Positions 39,861 through 48,497 of a DNA stretch of 64,000 nucleotides are shown here, in pieces. The stretch is from positions 1 through 64,000 of the forward strand of contig JADJPR010000015.1 in the NCBI GenBank assembly GCA_016713135.1, given 5' to 3'. A program made the position numbers and the translations under genes. Origin of the DNA: Rhodanobacteraceae bacterium. GTDB taxonomy: Bacteria; Pseudomonadota; Gammaproteobacteria; Xanthomonadales; SZUA-5. Within the stretch, counting starts at the first letter, position 1. Each line of letters starts with the position of its first letter. The notes below the pieces were generated by a model. The model worked only from the letters and a program-made list of their open reading frames with translations. It searched no databases and was not told where the DNA came from.

Positions 39861-40697
39861 TCACGCGGGCCGGAACTCCAACCGTCGCAGCAGGCGAATC
39901 TCCCCTCGCTTGCTGACGACCTCGATGTCCGATTCCGGCTTGCCGATCTCGGCAGTGGCCGACTTGTTCGGTTCCTGTCCCGGTTGCGGGACGATCTCGA
40001 CACTGAATTCGGTGGCAAACACGCCGGAGCTGGCCATCGCCAGTCGCGCATTCAAGCCATCGACGATGCCGAGCAGGATGTTGCCGGTGCTGGTGGCGAT
40101 GCGCTGGCGGCTGCCCATCGGTGCCGGATCCAGTTGGCCCTCGACCATGCCGGCGCCGGTCTCGACATCGACCAGGCCAGCAATGCCACGGAAATTGATG
40201 CTGCCCTCGGCGCTGCGCGCCTTGAGGTTGCCCTGCAGACCACGGACGTCGATCAGTCCACGTTCAGTCACGATTTCGAGGTCATGTCCCTGCGGTACGT
40301 AGGCGGTGATTTCGACGCGCTGGCCGGGCGCCAACACCACGCCTTCCGGCAGGCGCGCGACCAGGGAGTAGGCAGCGCCGCTGCTCCCGGTCACGCCGAT
40401 CTTGTGCAGCGCGGCGCCGTTCTGCGCAACGGTGCGCCACTCGAGCTTGTGCTCGTAGCCGCCGAAGCGGACGCGGACATCGCCGTAGGGATTGTCGATC
40501 CGGATCGGCTGCTTCGTGGGCAGGTCTTGCAGGTTGGTGGTGCGCTCGATGTCGCCTTCGGTCAGCACCGGTGCGGCGGCATCGGCCGGGGCATCGGCCA
40601 CCGGCGCGACCGGCTGCTGTGCGCAGCCCGCCAGTGCCAGCAACAATCCCCCCAGGATCCCCTTGCGCACGCCCCGAACTCCCCAGCATGTCTGCAT
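39861..40697 (-). CDS. lipoprotein with DUF4097-like beta-repeat domain
   Basis: 278 residues from the ATG at 40697. The lipobox L-L-L-A-L-A-G-C predicts lipid attachment at the cysteine near residue 25; a GTG start at 40670 would give a more compact signal and is an alternative. After a Pro/Ala-rich linker comes a repetitive beta region (N-P-Y-G-D-V-R-V, R-G-L-I-D-V-R-G-L-Q-G-N-L-K-A-R-S-A-E-G, S-T-G-N-I-L-L, S-K-R-G-E-I-R-L) like DUF4097 adhesin-type proteins, right-handed beta-helices of unknown function. It is probably tethered to a periplasmic membrane face. Confidence 0.75.
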   Translation of the reverse strand: MQTCWGVRGVRKGILGGLLLALAGCAQQPVAPVADAPADAAAPVLTEGDIERTTNLQDLPTKQPIRIDNPYGDVRVRFGGYEHKLEWRTVAQNGAALHKIGVTGSSGAAYSLVARLPEGVVLAPGQRVEITAYVPQGHDLEIVTERGLIDVRGLQGNLKARSAEGSINFRGIAGLVDVETGAGMVEGQLDPAPMGSRQRIATSTGNILLGIVDGLNARLAMASSGVFATEFSVEIVPQPGQEPNKSATAEIGKPESDIEVVSKRGEIRLLRRLEFRPA

Positions 40698-41000
40698 GTC
40701 GCTCGTCTCGCCGTGGTCCGGGTGACGCCCGATCATCGGCGAGGCAAACGAAGCCCGTCTGACTCGTGAAATGAAAGTCCGGCGATCGCTCCCCAGCCCG
40801 CATTGCTCCCCAGCAATGCTGGCGTCGACCGCCGATGAACTCCCCCTGAAGCGGATCCTGCCTCCCCCCGGAGGTGGACCGGCGCGCACTGTATTCAGGC
40901 TTGATTCAAGTGTCAATGGGTGGCGTAAAGCGACGTGATGCGTCACTCGTGATGTTGCAATGCGTGACAGGGGTGTGAAGGGTGGGGCCACGAGGTCAAG

Positions 41001-41133
41001 AGGGCACGAGGGCACGAGGGCACGCCAGGACCTCATCCCAGGCCCGGCCTCGTCTCACCGCGATAGCGGTTGAAAAACAAGCACAATCAGTTACTTGCAA
41101 AGGTCCAGACGAGAGCGAGCCTTTTCGTGCCCT
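41001..41133. repeat. octamer-armed inverted element (AGGGCACG/CGTGCCCT)
   Basis: Three perfect tandem AGGGCACG units at 41001-41024 and one inverted CGTGCCCT at 41126-41133, with a 100-base core. The arrangement matches the heptad elements, but with an eight-base unit and a much shorter right arm. It fills the gap between the lipoprotein and yceH genes; the rest of that gap (40698-41000) shows only a short hairpin (TTGCTCCCCAGCAA, 40804-40817). Confidence 0.65.
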
Positions 41134-41137
41134 CGCG

Positions 41138-41806
41138 TCAGACCTCAGCCCCGAGGTCCCGCAGCGCCGCGGTCAGTCGCGCTACCTGGGCTTCCAGCGC
41201 GCTGACGCGGTCGCCCAATGCGCTGCCGCCGGAATGGCCTTCGCTGTCGTCGCCGCGGCGCATCTCGGCGGCGGCGCGCTCGGCGTGCTCACTGCCGCAC
41301 AGCAAGTGCATGTAGCGCTCGACGCTTTGCCCCGGCTGCAACGGCAGTCGAGTTGCGAGGGCCGGCTGGCGGCGGGTCAGGCGGTCCAGGGTGTCCTTGA
41401 CCTGTTCGATGTCGCTGAACTTCGCCAGGCGTTCGGCCCGGGTCATCAGTTCGCTCGGTGTCTGCGGCCCGCGCAGCAGCAACAGGCAGAGGATTGCGCG
41501 CTGCGGTGGCGTCAGGGTGTAGATCTCCTCGAAGCGGTGCTCGTAGCGCAGGGCGCGCGGCGAGTGCTGGACCCGCACCAGTTTCTTGTCTTCCAGTGTG
41601 CGCAGCGCATGCCCGACGGCGCCAAGTTCCAGTTCCATCACCGGCTCGCGCGCGGTCTTCTGGTTGGCCGCGACCATCGCCGCGTTGGCGGTCAACGGGT
41701 ATTGGTCCGGCGTGGTCAGCGCCTTTTCGACCAGGCACCCGAGCACGCGTGCCTCGATGTCGGAGAGTTGCGGAATCGTCGGGGCGGTGGGTGCGGAGTC
41801 GGTCAT
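41138..41806 (-). CDS. yceH: YceH family (DUF480) protein
   Basis: 222 residues from ATG 41806. The DUF480 family has two winged helices; here they appear as I-E-A-R-V-L-G-C-L-V-E-K-A-L-T-T-P-D-Q-Y-P-L-T and R-A-I-L-C-L-L-L-L-R-G-P-Q-T-P-S-E-L. The motif N-Q-K-T-A-R-E-P-V is also typical. The C-terminus is a short coiled coil (R-V-S-A-L-E-A-Q-V-A-R-L). YceH has no firmly known function. It is divergent from the fumarase gene. Confidence 0.9.
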   Translation of the reverse strand: MTDSAPTAPTIPQLSDIEARVLGCLVEKALTTPDQYPLTANAAMVAANQKTAREPVMELELGAVGHALRTLEDKKLVRVQHSPRALRYEHRFEEIYTLTPPQRAILCLLLLRGPQTPSELMTRAERLAKFSDIEQVKDTLDRLTRRQPALATRLPLQPGQSVERYMHLLCGSEHAERAAAEMRRGDDSEGHSGGSALGDRVSALEAQVARLTAALRDLGAEV

Positions 41807-41954
41807 GGTGGAGTTCCGGTGGTGGATGCCACCGAGAGTAGCGAATGCGCTGCGGTGCGGCGAGACGTTGCAGCACAAGCCGACCCGCTGACCTGCCAGC
41901 GGAGCGTCCGGGAGGGCTAGACTGGCGCCCCCGAACCGCCGCCGAGCGCCCCCC

Positions 41955-43469
41955 ATGGCCACCATCCGCCAGGAAGACTTCATCCAGTCGATCGCCGACG
42001 CGTTGCAGTACATCAGCTACTACCACCCGGTCGACTACATCCAGAACCTCGCACGCGCCTATGAGCGCGAGGAGTCGCCCGCGGCCAAGGACGCGATCGC
42101 CCAGATCCTGATCAATTCGCGCATGTGCGCCGAAGGCCATCGTCCGATCTGCCAGGACACCGGCATCGTCACCGTGTTCCTGAAGGTGGGCATGAATGTG
42201 CGCTGGGACGCCATACTGTCGCTGGACGACATGGTCAACGAGGGCGTGCGACGCGCCTACAACCATCCGGACAACAAGCTGCGTGCCTCGGTGCTGGCCG
42301 ATCCGGCCGGCAAGCGGACCAACACCAAGGACAACACCCCGGCGGTGGTCAACATCAGCATCGTGCCGGGCGACGAGGTGGACGTGATCGTGGCCGCCAA
42401 GGGCGGCGGCTCGGAGGCCAAGAGCAAGTTCGCCATGCTCAATCCGTCCGACTCGGTGGTCGACTGGGTGCTGAAGACGGTGCCAACGATGGGCGCCGGC
42501 TGGTGCCCGCCGGGCATGCTCGGCATCGGCATCGGCGGCACCGCCGAGAAGGCGATGCTGCTGGCCAAGGAAGCGCTGATGGAACCGATCGACATCCAGG
42601 AGCTGATCGCGCGCGGGCCCGCCAACCGCGCCGAGGAACTGCGCCTGGAGCTGTACGAGAAGGTCAACGCGCTCGGCATCGGTGCGCAGGGCCTCGGCGG
42701 CCTGACCACCGTGCTCGACATCAAGATCAAGGATTTTCCCACCCACGCCGCCAACCTGCCGGTGGCGATGATTCCCAACTGCGCCGCTACCCGGCACGCG
42801 CATTTCACGCTGGATGGCTCAGGCCCGGCCACCCTGGATCCGCCATCGCTGGACGACTGGCCGCAACTCACCTACGACGCGAGCAAGGGCAAGCGCGTGA
42901 ACCTGGACACCGTGACCCGCGAGGAAGCGGCGAGCTGGCAGCCGGGCGACGTCATCCTGCTCAGCGGCAAGCTGCTGACCGGGCGCGACGCCGCGCACAA
43001 GCGGATGGTCGACATGATCAATCGCGGCGAGCCGCTGCCGGTCGATTTCACCGGGCGCTTCATCTACTACGTCGGTCCGGTCGACCCAGTGCGCGATGAG
43101 GTCGTCGGCCCGGCCGGCCCGACCACCGCCACGCGCATGGACAAGTTCACCCGCACCATGCTGGAGCAGACCGGATTGCTCGGGATGGTGGGCAAGGCCG
43201 AGCGCGGCCCGGCGGCGATCGACGCCATCCGCGACAACAAGGCGGTCTACCTGATGGCCGTCGGTGGCGCCGCCTACCTTGTGTCGAAGGCGATCCGCGC
43301 CGCCCGGGTGGTCGCCTTCGCCGACCTCGGCATGGAGGCGATCTACGAGTTCGAGGTGCAGGACATGCCGGTCACCGTGGCCGTCGACAGCCGCGGCAGC
43401 AGCGTGCACCAGACCGGCCCGAAGGAGTGGCAGGCAAAGATCGGGAAGATTCCGGTGGTGGTGGCTTGA
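41955..43469 (+). CDS. fumA: class I fumarate hydratase
   Basis: 504 residues, iron-sulfur dependent, converts fumarate to malate in the citric acid cycle. The family cysteines that hold the 4Fe-4S cluster are at C-Q-D-T-G (R-P-I-C-Q-D-T-G), W-C-P-P-G (A-G-W-C-P-P-G) and N-C-A-A-T-R-H. Other features: S-E-A-K-S-K-F-A-M-L, G-I-G-G-T-A-E-K-A and the C-terminal M-E-A-I-Y-E-F-E-V, with A-V-D-S-R-G near the end. The length is as expected. The start is ATG 41955. A class I enzyme fits an iron-sulfur, oxygen-sensitive route, but a class II copy elsewhere cannot be excluded. Gaps on both sides are short, except for the repeat element downstream. Confidence 0.95.
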   Translation: MATIRQEDFIQSIADALQYISYYHPVDYIQNLARAYEREESPAAKDAIAQILINSRMCAEGHRPICQDTGIVTVFLKVGMNVRWDAILSLDDMVNEGVRRAYNHPDNKLRASVLADPAGKRTNTKDNTPAVVNISIVPGDEVDVIVAAKGGGSEAKSKFAMLNPSDSVVDWVLKTVPTMGAGWCPPGMLGIGIGGTAEKAMLLAKEALMEPIDIQELIARGPANRAEELRLELYEKVNALGIGAQGLGGLTTVLDIKIKDFPTHAANLPVAMIPNCAATRHAHFTLDGSGPATLDPPSLDDWPQLTYDASKGKRVNLDTVTREEAASWQPGDVILLSGKLLTGRDAAHKRMVDMINRGEPLPVDFTGRFIYYVGPVDPVRDEVVGPAGPTTATRMDKFTRTMLEQTGLLGMVGKAERGPAAIDAIRDNKAVYLMAVGGAAYLVSKAIRAARVVAFADLGMEAIYEFEVQDMPVTVAVDSRGSSVHQTGPKEWQAKIGKIPVVVA

Positions 43470-43510
43470 GGCTGGGACCTGGCCCTGACTCTGTGAGTGG
43501 TTGGAGAAGC

Positions 43511-43787
43511 GGGGCAGGGGGCAAGGGGGCAGGGGACCTGTTTTGCGGCTTTGCGGATGCAATGAGGTGAGACGCGGCACTGGGCCTTGAGTCCAGAGCG
43601 GCTACGCGGCCAGGTCACTGCGGCAAGCCATTCCCCTTGCCACGTGACCCTTGACCCGCCTTTCATCCCCGCGCAGACCCGGTTCAGACATGTCCCGCTA
43701 GCGTCCGCGGGGCCTGGAATCCAAACCGCGGCGCGGCCAGGCCAGCGCGGCAAGCCTTTTCCCCTGCCCCCTGACCCTTGCCCCGCC
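43511..43787. repeat. heptad-armed element with duplicated right arm (GGGGCAA/TTGCCCC)
   Basis: Left arm 43511-43536: GGGGCAG, GGGGCAA, GGGGGCAG and GGGG. Two right arms follow, each after a block starting GCGGCCAGG: one at 43606-43660 and one at 43733-43787. These blocks are imperfect direct repeats 127 bases apart and both end in CCTTG or CTGCCCC type units then CCCGCC. It fills most of the gap between fumarase and the channel gene; the last arm ends 20 bases before the channel start. Confidence 0.75.
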
Positions 43788-43807
43788 GTTTCCCTCAGGT
43801 CTCATTC

Positions 43808-46800
43808 GTGCCCAGTCGCTCCTTCAAATTCCTGACGATCGTTCTCGCCCTCATCGCGACGCTGGTGTCGACGGCGCGGGCGGAGGGGCCGCTGGACGCC
43901 GAGGCGCAGGCCTTCCTGAAGGCGCACGGTCCGGTGCGGCTGGCGCCGGATCCGGATTTTGCGCCGGTGGATTTCGTCGATGGTGCCGGGCGCCACCGTG
44001 GATTGTCGGCCGAGTTGCTTGATCTGCTGGCGCGGCGCAGCGGGATGCAGCTCAAGCGGGTATTGCAGCCCAGTTTCACCGATGCGCTCGCGGCCCTGCA
44101 GGCGGGTGAGGTGGATGTCGTCAGCGGCGTGTTCCAGAGCCCCGCGCGCGCCGGGCGCTTCCTGTTCAGCAGCCCCTACCTGAAGCTGCCGGCGGCGCTG
44201 ATCGCACGCCGCGATGGCCCTGCGATCGCCAGCCTGGCCGATCTCAAGGGACGCCGGATCGCGGTGGTGCAGGGCGTGGTCTGGCAGGAATTGCTGACCG
44301 CCGCAGGCTATCTGGATGAGCAGCGGCCGGCGGCGGACATCGCCGCGGCGCTGGCGCTGGTGGCGGAAGGCGAGGCGGATGCCTATCTCGGCGACCTGCT
44401 GAGCGCGGATCCGGTGCTGCGGCGCCAGCGCCTCGGGGGCGCACTGCTGGTCACCGGCGAGAGCGGTCTGGAGGCCGGCGTCGCCTTCGCCATCCGGCCG
44501 GAACTGCCGCAGCTGCAGCGGGTGTTCGATCAGGCGCTGGCGAGCGTCACGGTGGAAGAGGAATCTGCCCTGCGCACGCGCTGGCAAGGTGCCGACGCGC
44601 CGACCGAGGATGACGACGCGATCGAAGTGCCGCCGAGCGGCGCGCGCACACTGCGACAGCTGCTCGCGGAAATCGATGCGGCCAACAACCTCCCCGACGC
44701 CGAGCGCGAGGCGCAGCGCCAGGCGGTCACCGCGGCCCAGGCCTTCGAGGCGCAGGCGGACCAGAACCTGCTGCGCATCGAACAAATGCGCCGCGAGGCA
44801 GAGCAGGCCGCGGCGGATGTCGAACGCCTGCAGGTGCTGGCCCCGGCGGCGGCCGCCGAGGACTTGCTGCGCTGGCGTGGCAGCCTGCCGCAGCGCGCCA
44901 GCAGCGCCGAGCTCGAGCAGTTGCTGCTGACCGAACAGACCGCGCGCGGCAGCCTGCAGGAGACGGTCGAGCGCCTGGCCCAGCGCGCACAGGAACTGCA
45001 GCTACGACCGGCGTCCCTGCGCAAGGAACTGGAGGAACTGCGCACCCAGCTCGATGCCCTGGCGATCCCGCCGCCCTTGCCGGAACTGGCGGCGCGCATT
45101 GCACACGCTGCGGCGCTGTCGCAGTCGCGCGCCTTGGGTGCCGCGATGGCCGCCGCGATGGCCGAGCAGGGGCACCTGGAAACCCTGGCCAAGGCAACCG
45201 ATCTGCGCCGGCGCGAGCGCCAGCGGGCGCTGGCCTTGCGTGCCGAACGGGTCAGCGTGCTGGAGCAACTGATCGCCGAGCGCGCCGACCAGGAACTGGT
45301 GCAGGAGCTGGCGCTGTGGCGCGCCGCGGCCGAGCAGCACGCCAGCGAAGTGCCGCCGATCCGCGATCTCGCCGCCGAGAACCTGGCGAGCGGCGAATCG
45401 CTCGCGCGCCTGTTGCGCCGGCTGGCCGATCTGCGCGCGCAAGCCCAGCGCATCGAGCGCCAGCAGGGCGAGGTCGGCCGCGCACTGTCGAATGCGCGCG
45501 AGCGGATTGCCATTGGTGGCGTGACCGAGTCGGTCGGCATGTTGCTGCTGGCGGAACGGCGGCGCCTGCCGAACCTGTCGTCGCTCCGCGCGCAGCTCAC
45601 CGCCTTGCAGAGGGAGTACGCGGAGCTGCAACTGGCCCAGGTCAGTCTCGGCGAGGAGCGCGACCGGCTGGCAGATCTGCCTTTGGCGTTGGCCCGCCTG
45701 AGAGACAGCGATGTCGACGGGGGCGCCGAACTCTCGCCCGAGCAGCGCGCCACGCTGACCGAACTGCTGCTGGCGCGCACCGAGTTGCTGCCGCGCGTCT
45801 TGCAGGCGCAGCAGAAAGCCGCGGAAGTGCTGCAGGACTCCGAGACCCGTCTGGCGCAGTTGCTTGACCAGAGCCAGGCGCTGGCGCGGTTGATGGAGCA
45901 GAACCTGCTGTGGATTCCAAGCCACCGGCCGGTCGATGCGCTGTGGTCGCAGCGCGTCGGCGAGGGCTGGCGCGATCTGCTGGGCAGCGCGCGCTGGTCG
46001 CAGGCCTGGCAGCGCCTCAGTGGGCGTCTGCCGCACAAGCCGCTCTGGATCCTCGGGCTGCTGCTGCCGGTGGCGCTGCTGCTGGCGCGTGGCGTCATGT
46101 TGCGGCGACTCTCGGAGCTGTCCCGTCGCCTGCGCGAGGTGCGCGAGGATCGCTTCCGCTACACCCTGCAGGCACTCGGGCTGAGCGCGCTGCTGGCGGC
46201 GCCGATGACCCTGTTCTGGTGGCTGCTGGGGCACATGCTGCAGTCGGTGGGGATTGCCGGCCAGTTCACCGAGAGCCTGGGCGGTGCGATGTTCGCCACC
46301 GCGCCGCACCTGTATCTCTACGCCTTCCTGTCGGTGCTCTGCCGCGAGGAAGGTGTGGCGCACATCCACCTGCGCTGGCTGCGCGCAAGGCGCGAGGCGA
46401 TCATGCGCCTGCGCTGGTTCTGGTACCTGCTGGTGCTGCCGCTGTTGTTCTTCGTCGAGCTCTCGTTGTTGCGCGACATCGATGCGGTGAACAGCAGCGT
46501 CCTGCGCTCCTCACTGGTGCTGCTGCTCGCGGTGCTGGCGGCACTGTGCGGCTGGCTGCTGGCTCCGGGGCGGCTGTTCGCCAGCCGCGTCGCCGGCCCT
46601 GATCCGCGCCCCTTGCTGCGCCGGGTGCTGCGCGTGGGCGTGGTCGTCGGAATGCTCGTCATGGCGCTGCAGCCGCTGGCCGGCTACGTCTACACCTCGG
46701 CGACCCTGCTCGGGGTCTTCCTCGACACCCTGCAGGTGTTGCTCGCAGTGACCCTCGCGCATGGCCTGGTGCTGCGCTGGCTGGTGATCGGCGAGCGTCG

Positions 46801-47863
46801 CATCGCGCTGGCGCAACAGGCCCGGACAACCGAGCCCGAGCACTCCGATGCCGGCATGGACGTGCCGAAGATCGGACTCGACACGGTCAACCTGCGCAGC
46901 ATCAGCGACCAGTCGCGCAGCCTGCTCAGGGCCACCACCATCGTGCTGCTCGGCAGCGGCCTGCTGTGGTCGCTGGCGGACGTCGCGCCCGCCTTCACGC
47001 TGCTCGACCAGGTGGTGCTGTGGCAGGCCAGCGAGCAGGTCGAAGGCGCCAACGTGGTGCGCGCCACCAGCCTCGGCGATGTGCTGCTGGCGCTGCTGGC
47101 GCTGGTGCTCGGGGTGGTCGCCGCCCGCAACGTGCCTGGATTGCTGGAGATCGTCCTGTTGCGGCGATTCACCGAGGATGCGTCGGTGCGCTACGCCGCC
47201 GTCGCGGTGACACGCTATCTGATCAGCTTCCTGGTCATCGTCGCCGTGTTCGGGCTGCTCGGCGTGCGCTGGGGACATCTGCAGTGGCTCGCCGCGGCCT
47301 TCTCGGTGGGCCTGGGTTTTGGCCTGCAGGAGATCTTCGGCAACTTCGTGTCCGGCCTGATCCTGCTGTTCGAACGCCCGTTCCGCGTCGGCGACATCGT
47401 CACCATCGGCGAGTTGTCGGGCACCGTGCGCCGGGTCAACACGCGTGCGACCACGATCGTCGACTTCGACGGCAAGGACATCGTGATCCCGAACAAGACC
47501 TTCATCACCGAGCGCTTCGTCAACTGGACCCTGAGCGACACGGTCACGCGCATCGTGCTGCGCATCGGCGTGGCCTACGACAGCAATCCCGACGAGGTGC
47601 GCGTCACCTTGCTGGAGCTGGCGCACGCGCACCCGGCGGTGCTCCACGAGCCTCCGCCGGTGGCCCTGCTGATGTCTTTGGGCGCCAGTACGCTGGACTT
47701 CGAGCTACGTTGCTTCGTCGACCAGATCGGCGACCGCCTGCGCACCACCGACGATCTGCACACGCGCATCATCGCGCGCTTCCGCGAGCGCGGCATCCGC
47801 CTGGCCTATCCGCAGATGGACGTGCACCTGCACCCTGCGGCAGGCGCGGCAGGGTGCGGATAG
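43808..47863 (+). CDS. periplasmic binding domain fused to MscK/MscS-type mechanosensitive channel
   Basis: About 1,351 residues from GTG 43808; an earlier in-frame TTG lies inside the repeat arm and is rejected. Signal peptide I-V-L-A-L-I-A-T-L-V-S-T-A-R-A. Residues about 35-265 form an extracellular solute-binding domain of family 3 (G-L-S-A-E-L-L-D-L-L-A-R-R-S-G, L-Q-A-G-E-V-D-V-V-S-G-V, G-R-R-I-A-V-V-Q-G). Residues about 290-690 are a long coiled coil. Several membrane helices start near 750. The MscS pore helix is near residue 1167 (G-L-G-F-G-L-Q-E-I-F-G-N-F-V-S-G), followed by F-E-R-P-F-R-V-G-D-I-V and I-P-N-K-T-F-I. The binding domain on an MscK-like scaffold suggests a channel gated or tuned by a small amino-acid-like ligand. 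This is inferred from architecture. Confidence 0.88.
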   Translation: MPSRSFKFLTIVLALIATLVSTARAEGPLDAEAQAFLKAHGPVRLAPDPDFAPVDFVDGAGRHRGLSAELLDLLARRSGMQLKRVLQPSFTDALAALQAGEVDVVSGVFQSPARAGRFLFSSPYLKLPAALIARRDGPAIASLADLKGRRIAVVQGVVWQELLTAAGYLDEQRPAADIAAALALVAEGEADAYLGDLLSADPVLRRQRLGGALLVTGESGLEAGVAFAIRPELPQLQRVFDQALASVTVEEESALRTRWQGADAPTEDDDAIEVPPSGARTLRQLLAEIDAANNLPDAEREAQRQAVTAAQAFEAQADQNLLRIEQMRREAEQAAADVERLQVLAPAAAAEDLLRWRGSLPQRASSAELEQLLLTEQTARGSLQETVERLAQRAQELQLRPASLRKELEELRTQLDALAIPPPLPELAARIAHAAALSQSRALGAAMAAAMAEQGHLETLAKATDLRRRERQRALALRAERVSVLEQLIAERADQELVQELALWRAAAEQHASEVPPIRDLAAENLASGESLARLLRRLADLRAQAQRIERQQGEVGRALSNARERIAIGGVTESVGMLLLAERRRLPNLSSLRAQLTALQREYAELQLAQVSLGEERDRLADLPLALARLRDSDVDGGAELSPEQRATLTELLLARTELLPRVLQAQQKAAEVLQDSETRLAQLLDQSQALARLMEQNLLWIPSHRPVDALWSQRVGEGWRDLLGSARWSQAWQRLSGRLPHKPLWILGLLLPVALLLARGVMLRRLSELSRRLREVREDRFRYTLQALGLSALLAAPMTLFWWLLGHMLQSVGIAGQFTESLGGAMFATAPHLYLYAFLSVLCREEGVAHIHLRWLRARREAIMRLRWFWYLLVLPLLFFVELSLLRDIDAVNSSVLRSSLVLLLAVLAALCGWLLAPGRLFASRVAGPDPRPLLRRVLRVGVVVGMLVMALQPLAGYVYTSATLLGVFLDTLQVLLAVTLAHGLVLRWLVIGERRIALAQQARTTEPEHSDAGMDVPKIGLDTVNLRSISDQSRSLLRATTIVLLGSGLLWSLADVAPAFTLLDQVVLWQASEQVEGANVVRATSLGDVLLALLALVLGVVAARNVPGLLEIVLLRRFTEDASVRYAAVAVTRYLISFLVIVAVFGLLGVRWGHLQWLAAAFSVGLGFGLQEIFGNFVSGLILLFERPFRVGDIVTIGELSGTVRRVNTRATTIVDFDGKDIVIPNKTFITERFVNWTLSDTVTRIVLRIGVAYDSNPDEVRVTLLELAHAHPAVLHEPPPVALLMSLGASTLDFELRCFVDQIGDRLRTTDDLHTRIIARFRERGIRLAYPQMDVHLHPAAGAAGCG

Positions 47864-47877
47864 ACGTCAGGCCCAAC

Positions 47878-48291
47878 TCAGGCGACCGCCAGTTCGACCT
47901 CGATGTTGCCGCGGGTGGCCTTGGAGTAGGGGCACACCTGGTGCGCCGCCTGCATCAGCGCCATCGCCTGTTCGGCCGCAAGCTGCGGCATGTGGCCGGT
48001 GAGCTTGACCGCCAAGCCGTAGCCGGTGGCGTCCTTGCCGATGGTCACCTCGGCGCTGATCGTCACCGGCCCGGTGACGATCTTCTGCATGCCGGCGACC
48101 AGCTTGAGCGCGCCGCCGAAGCAAGCCGAGTAGCCGCAGGCGAACAACTGCTCCGGGTTGGTGCCATGCCCACCCGGACCACCCAGGCCCTTGGGCACCA
48201 CCAGGGCGAAATCGAGGATGCCGTCATCGCTGGCGACCTTGCCGTCGCGTCCTGCGGTGGCACTGGCTTTTGCGGTGTAGAGGGGTTGCAT
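47878..48291 (-). CDS. ohr: organic hydroperoxide resistance protein Ohr
   Basis: 137 residues, OsmC fold, a thiol peroxidase that reduces organic hydroperoxides. The two catalytic cysteines are C57 (S-A-C-F-G-G-A-L) and C120 (Q-V-C-P-Y-S-K-A-T-R-G-N); the N-P-E-Q-L-F motif is also present. An extra cysteine, C52, sits five residues before the first. Start ATG 48291, GGAG upstream. No ohrR repressor is next to it. Confidence 0.93.
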   Translation of the reverse strand: MQPLYTAKASATAGRDGKVASDDGILDFALVVPKGLGGPGGHGTNPEQLFACGYSACFGGALKLVAGMQKIVTGPVTISAEVTIGKDATGYGLAVKLTGHMPQLAAEQAMALMQAAHQVCPYSKATRGNIEVELAVA

Positions 48292-48345
48292 GGGGTGCTC
48301 CGGTGGTGGGTGAGAACGGGAAGCAGTCTAATTCAGGAGCCAAAA

Positions 48346-48479
48346 GTGAAAAGTGAAACGTAAAACGTCAATTCGCCCCGCGCCCATTGACGTTTTCCGT
48401 TTCACGTTTGACCTTGCTTGCGGAGGAACAACTTCTGGCATCAGATCCGGCCCAGGCCCATTGACGTTTCACGTTTGAC
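48346..48479. repeat. heptad-armed inverted element (GTGAAAC/GTTTCAC)
   Basis: Left arm 48346-48373: GTGAAAA, GTGAAAC, GTAAAAC, GTCAATT. Right arms 48386-48412 (ATTGAC, GTTTTCC, GTTTCAC, GTTTGAC) and 48460-48479 (ATTGAC, GTTTCAC, GTTTGAC). The period is exactly seven bases. The two right arms are each preceded by CCCATTGACG and followed by CTTGCGG, so the right side is duplicated as at 43606-43787. Low GC stands out from the surroundings. Confidence 0.8.
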
Positions 48480-48497
48480 TCTGCTTGCGGCGGTACA

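Noticed and set aside
43778..43807. An earlier start for the channel gene at the in-frame TTG
   Set aside because: It lies inside the repeat arm and places charged residues before the signal peptide; GTG 43808 gives a clean signal.
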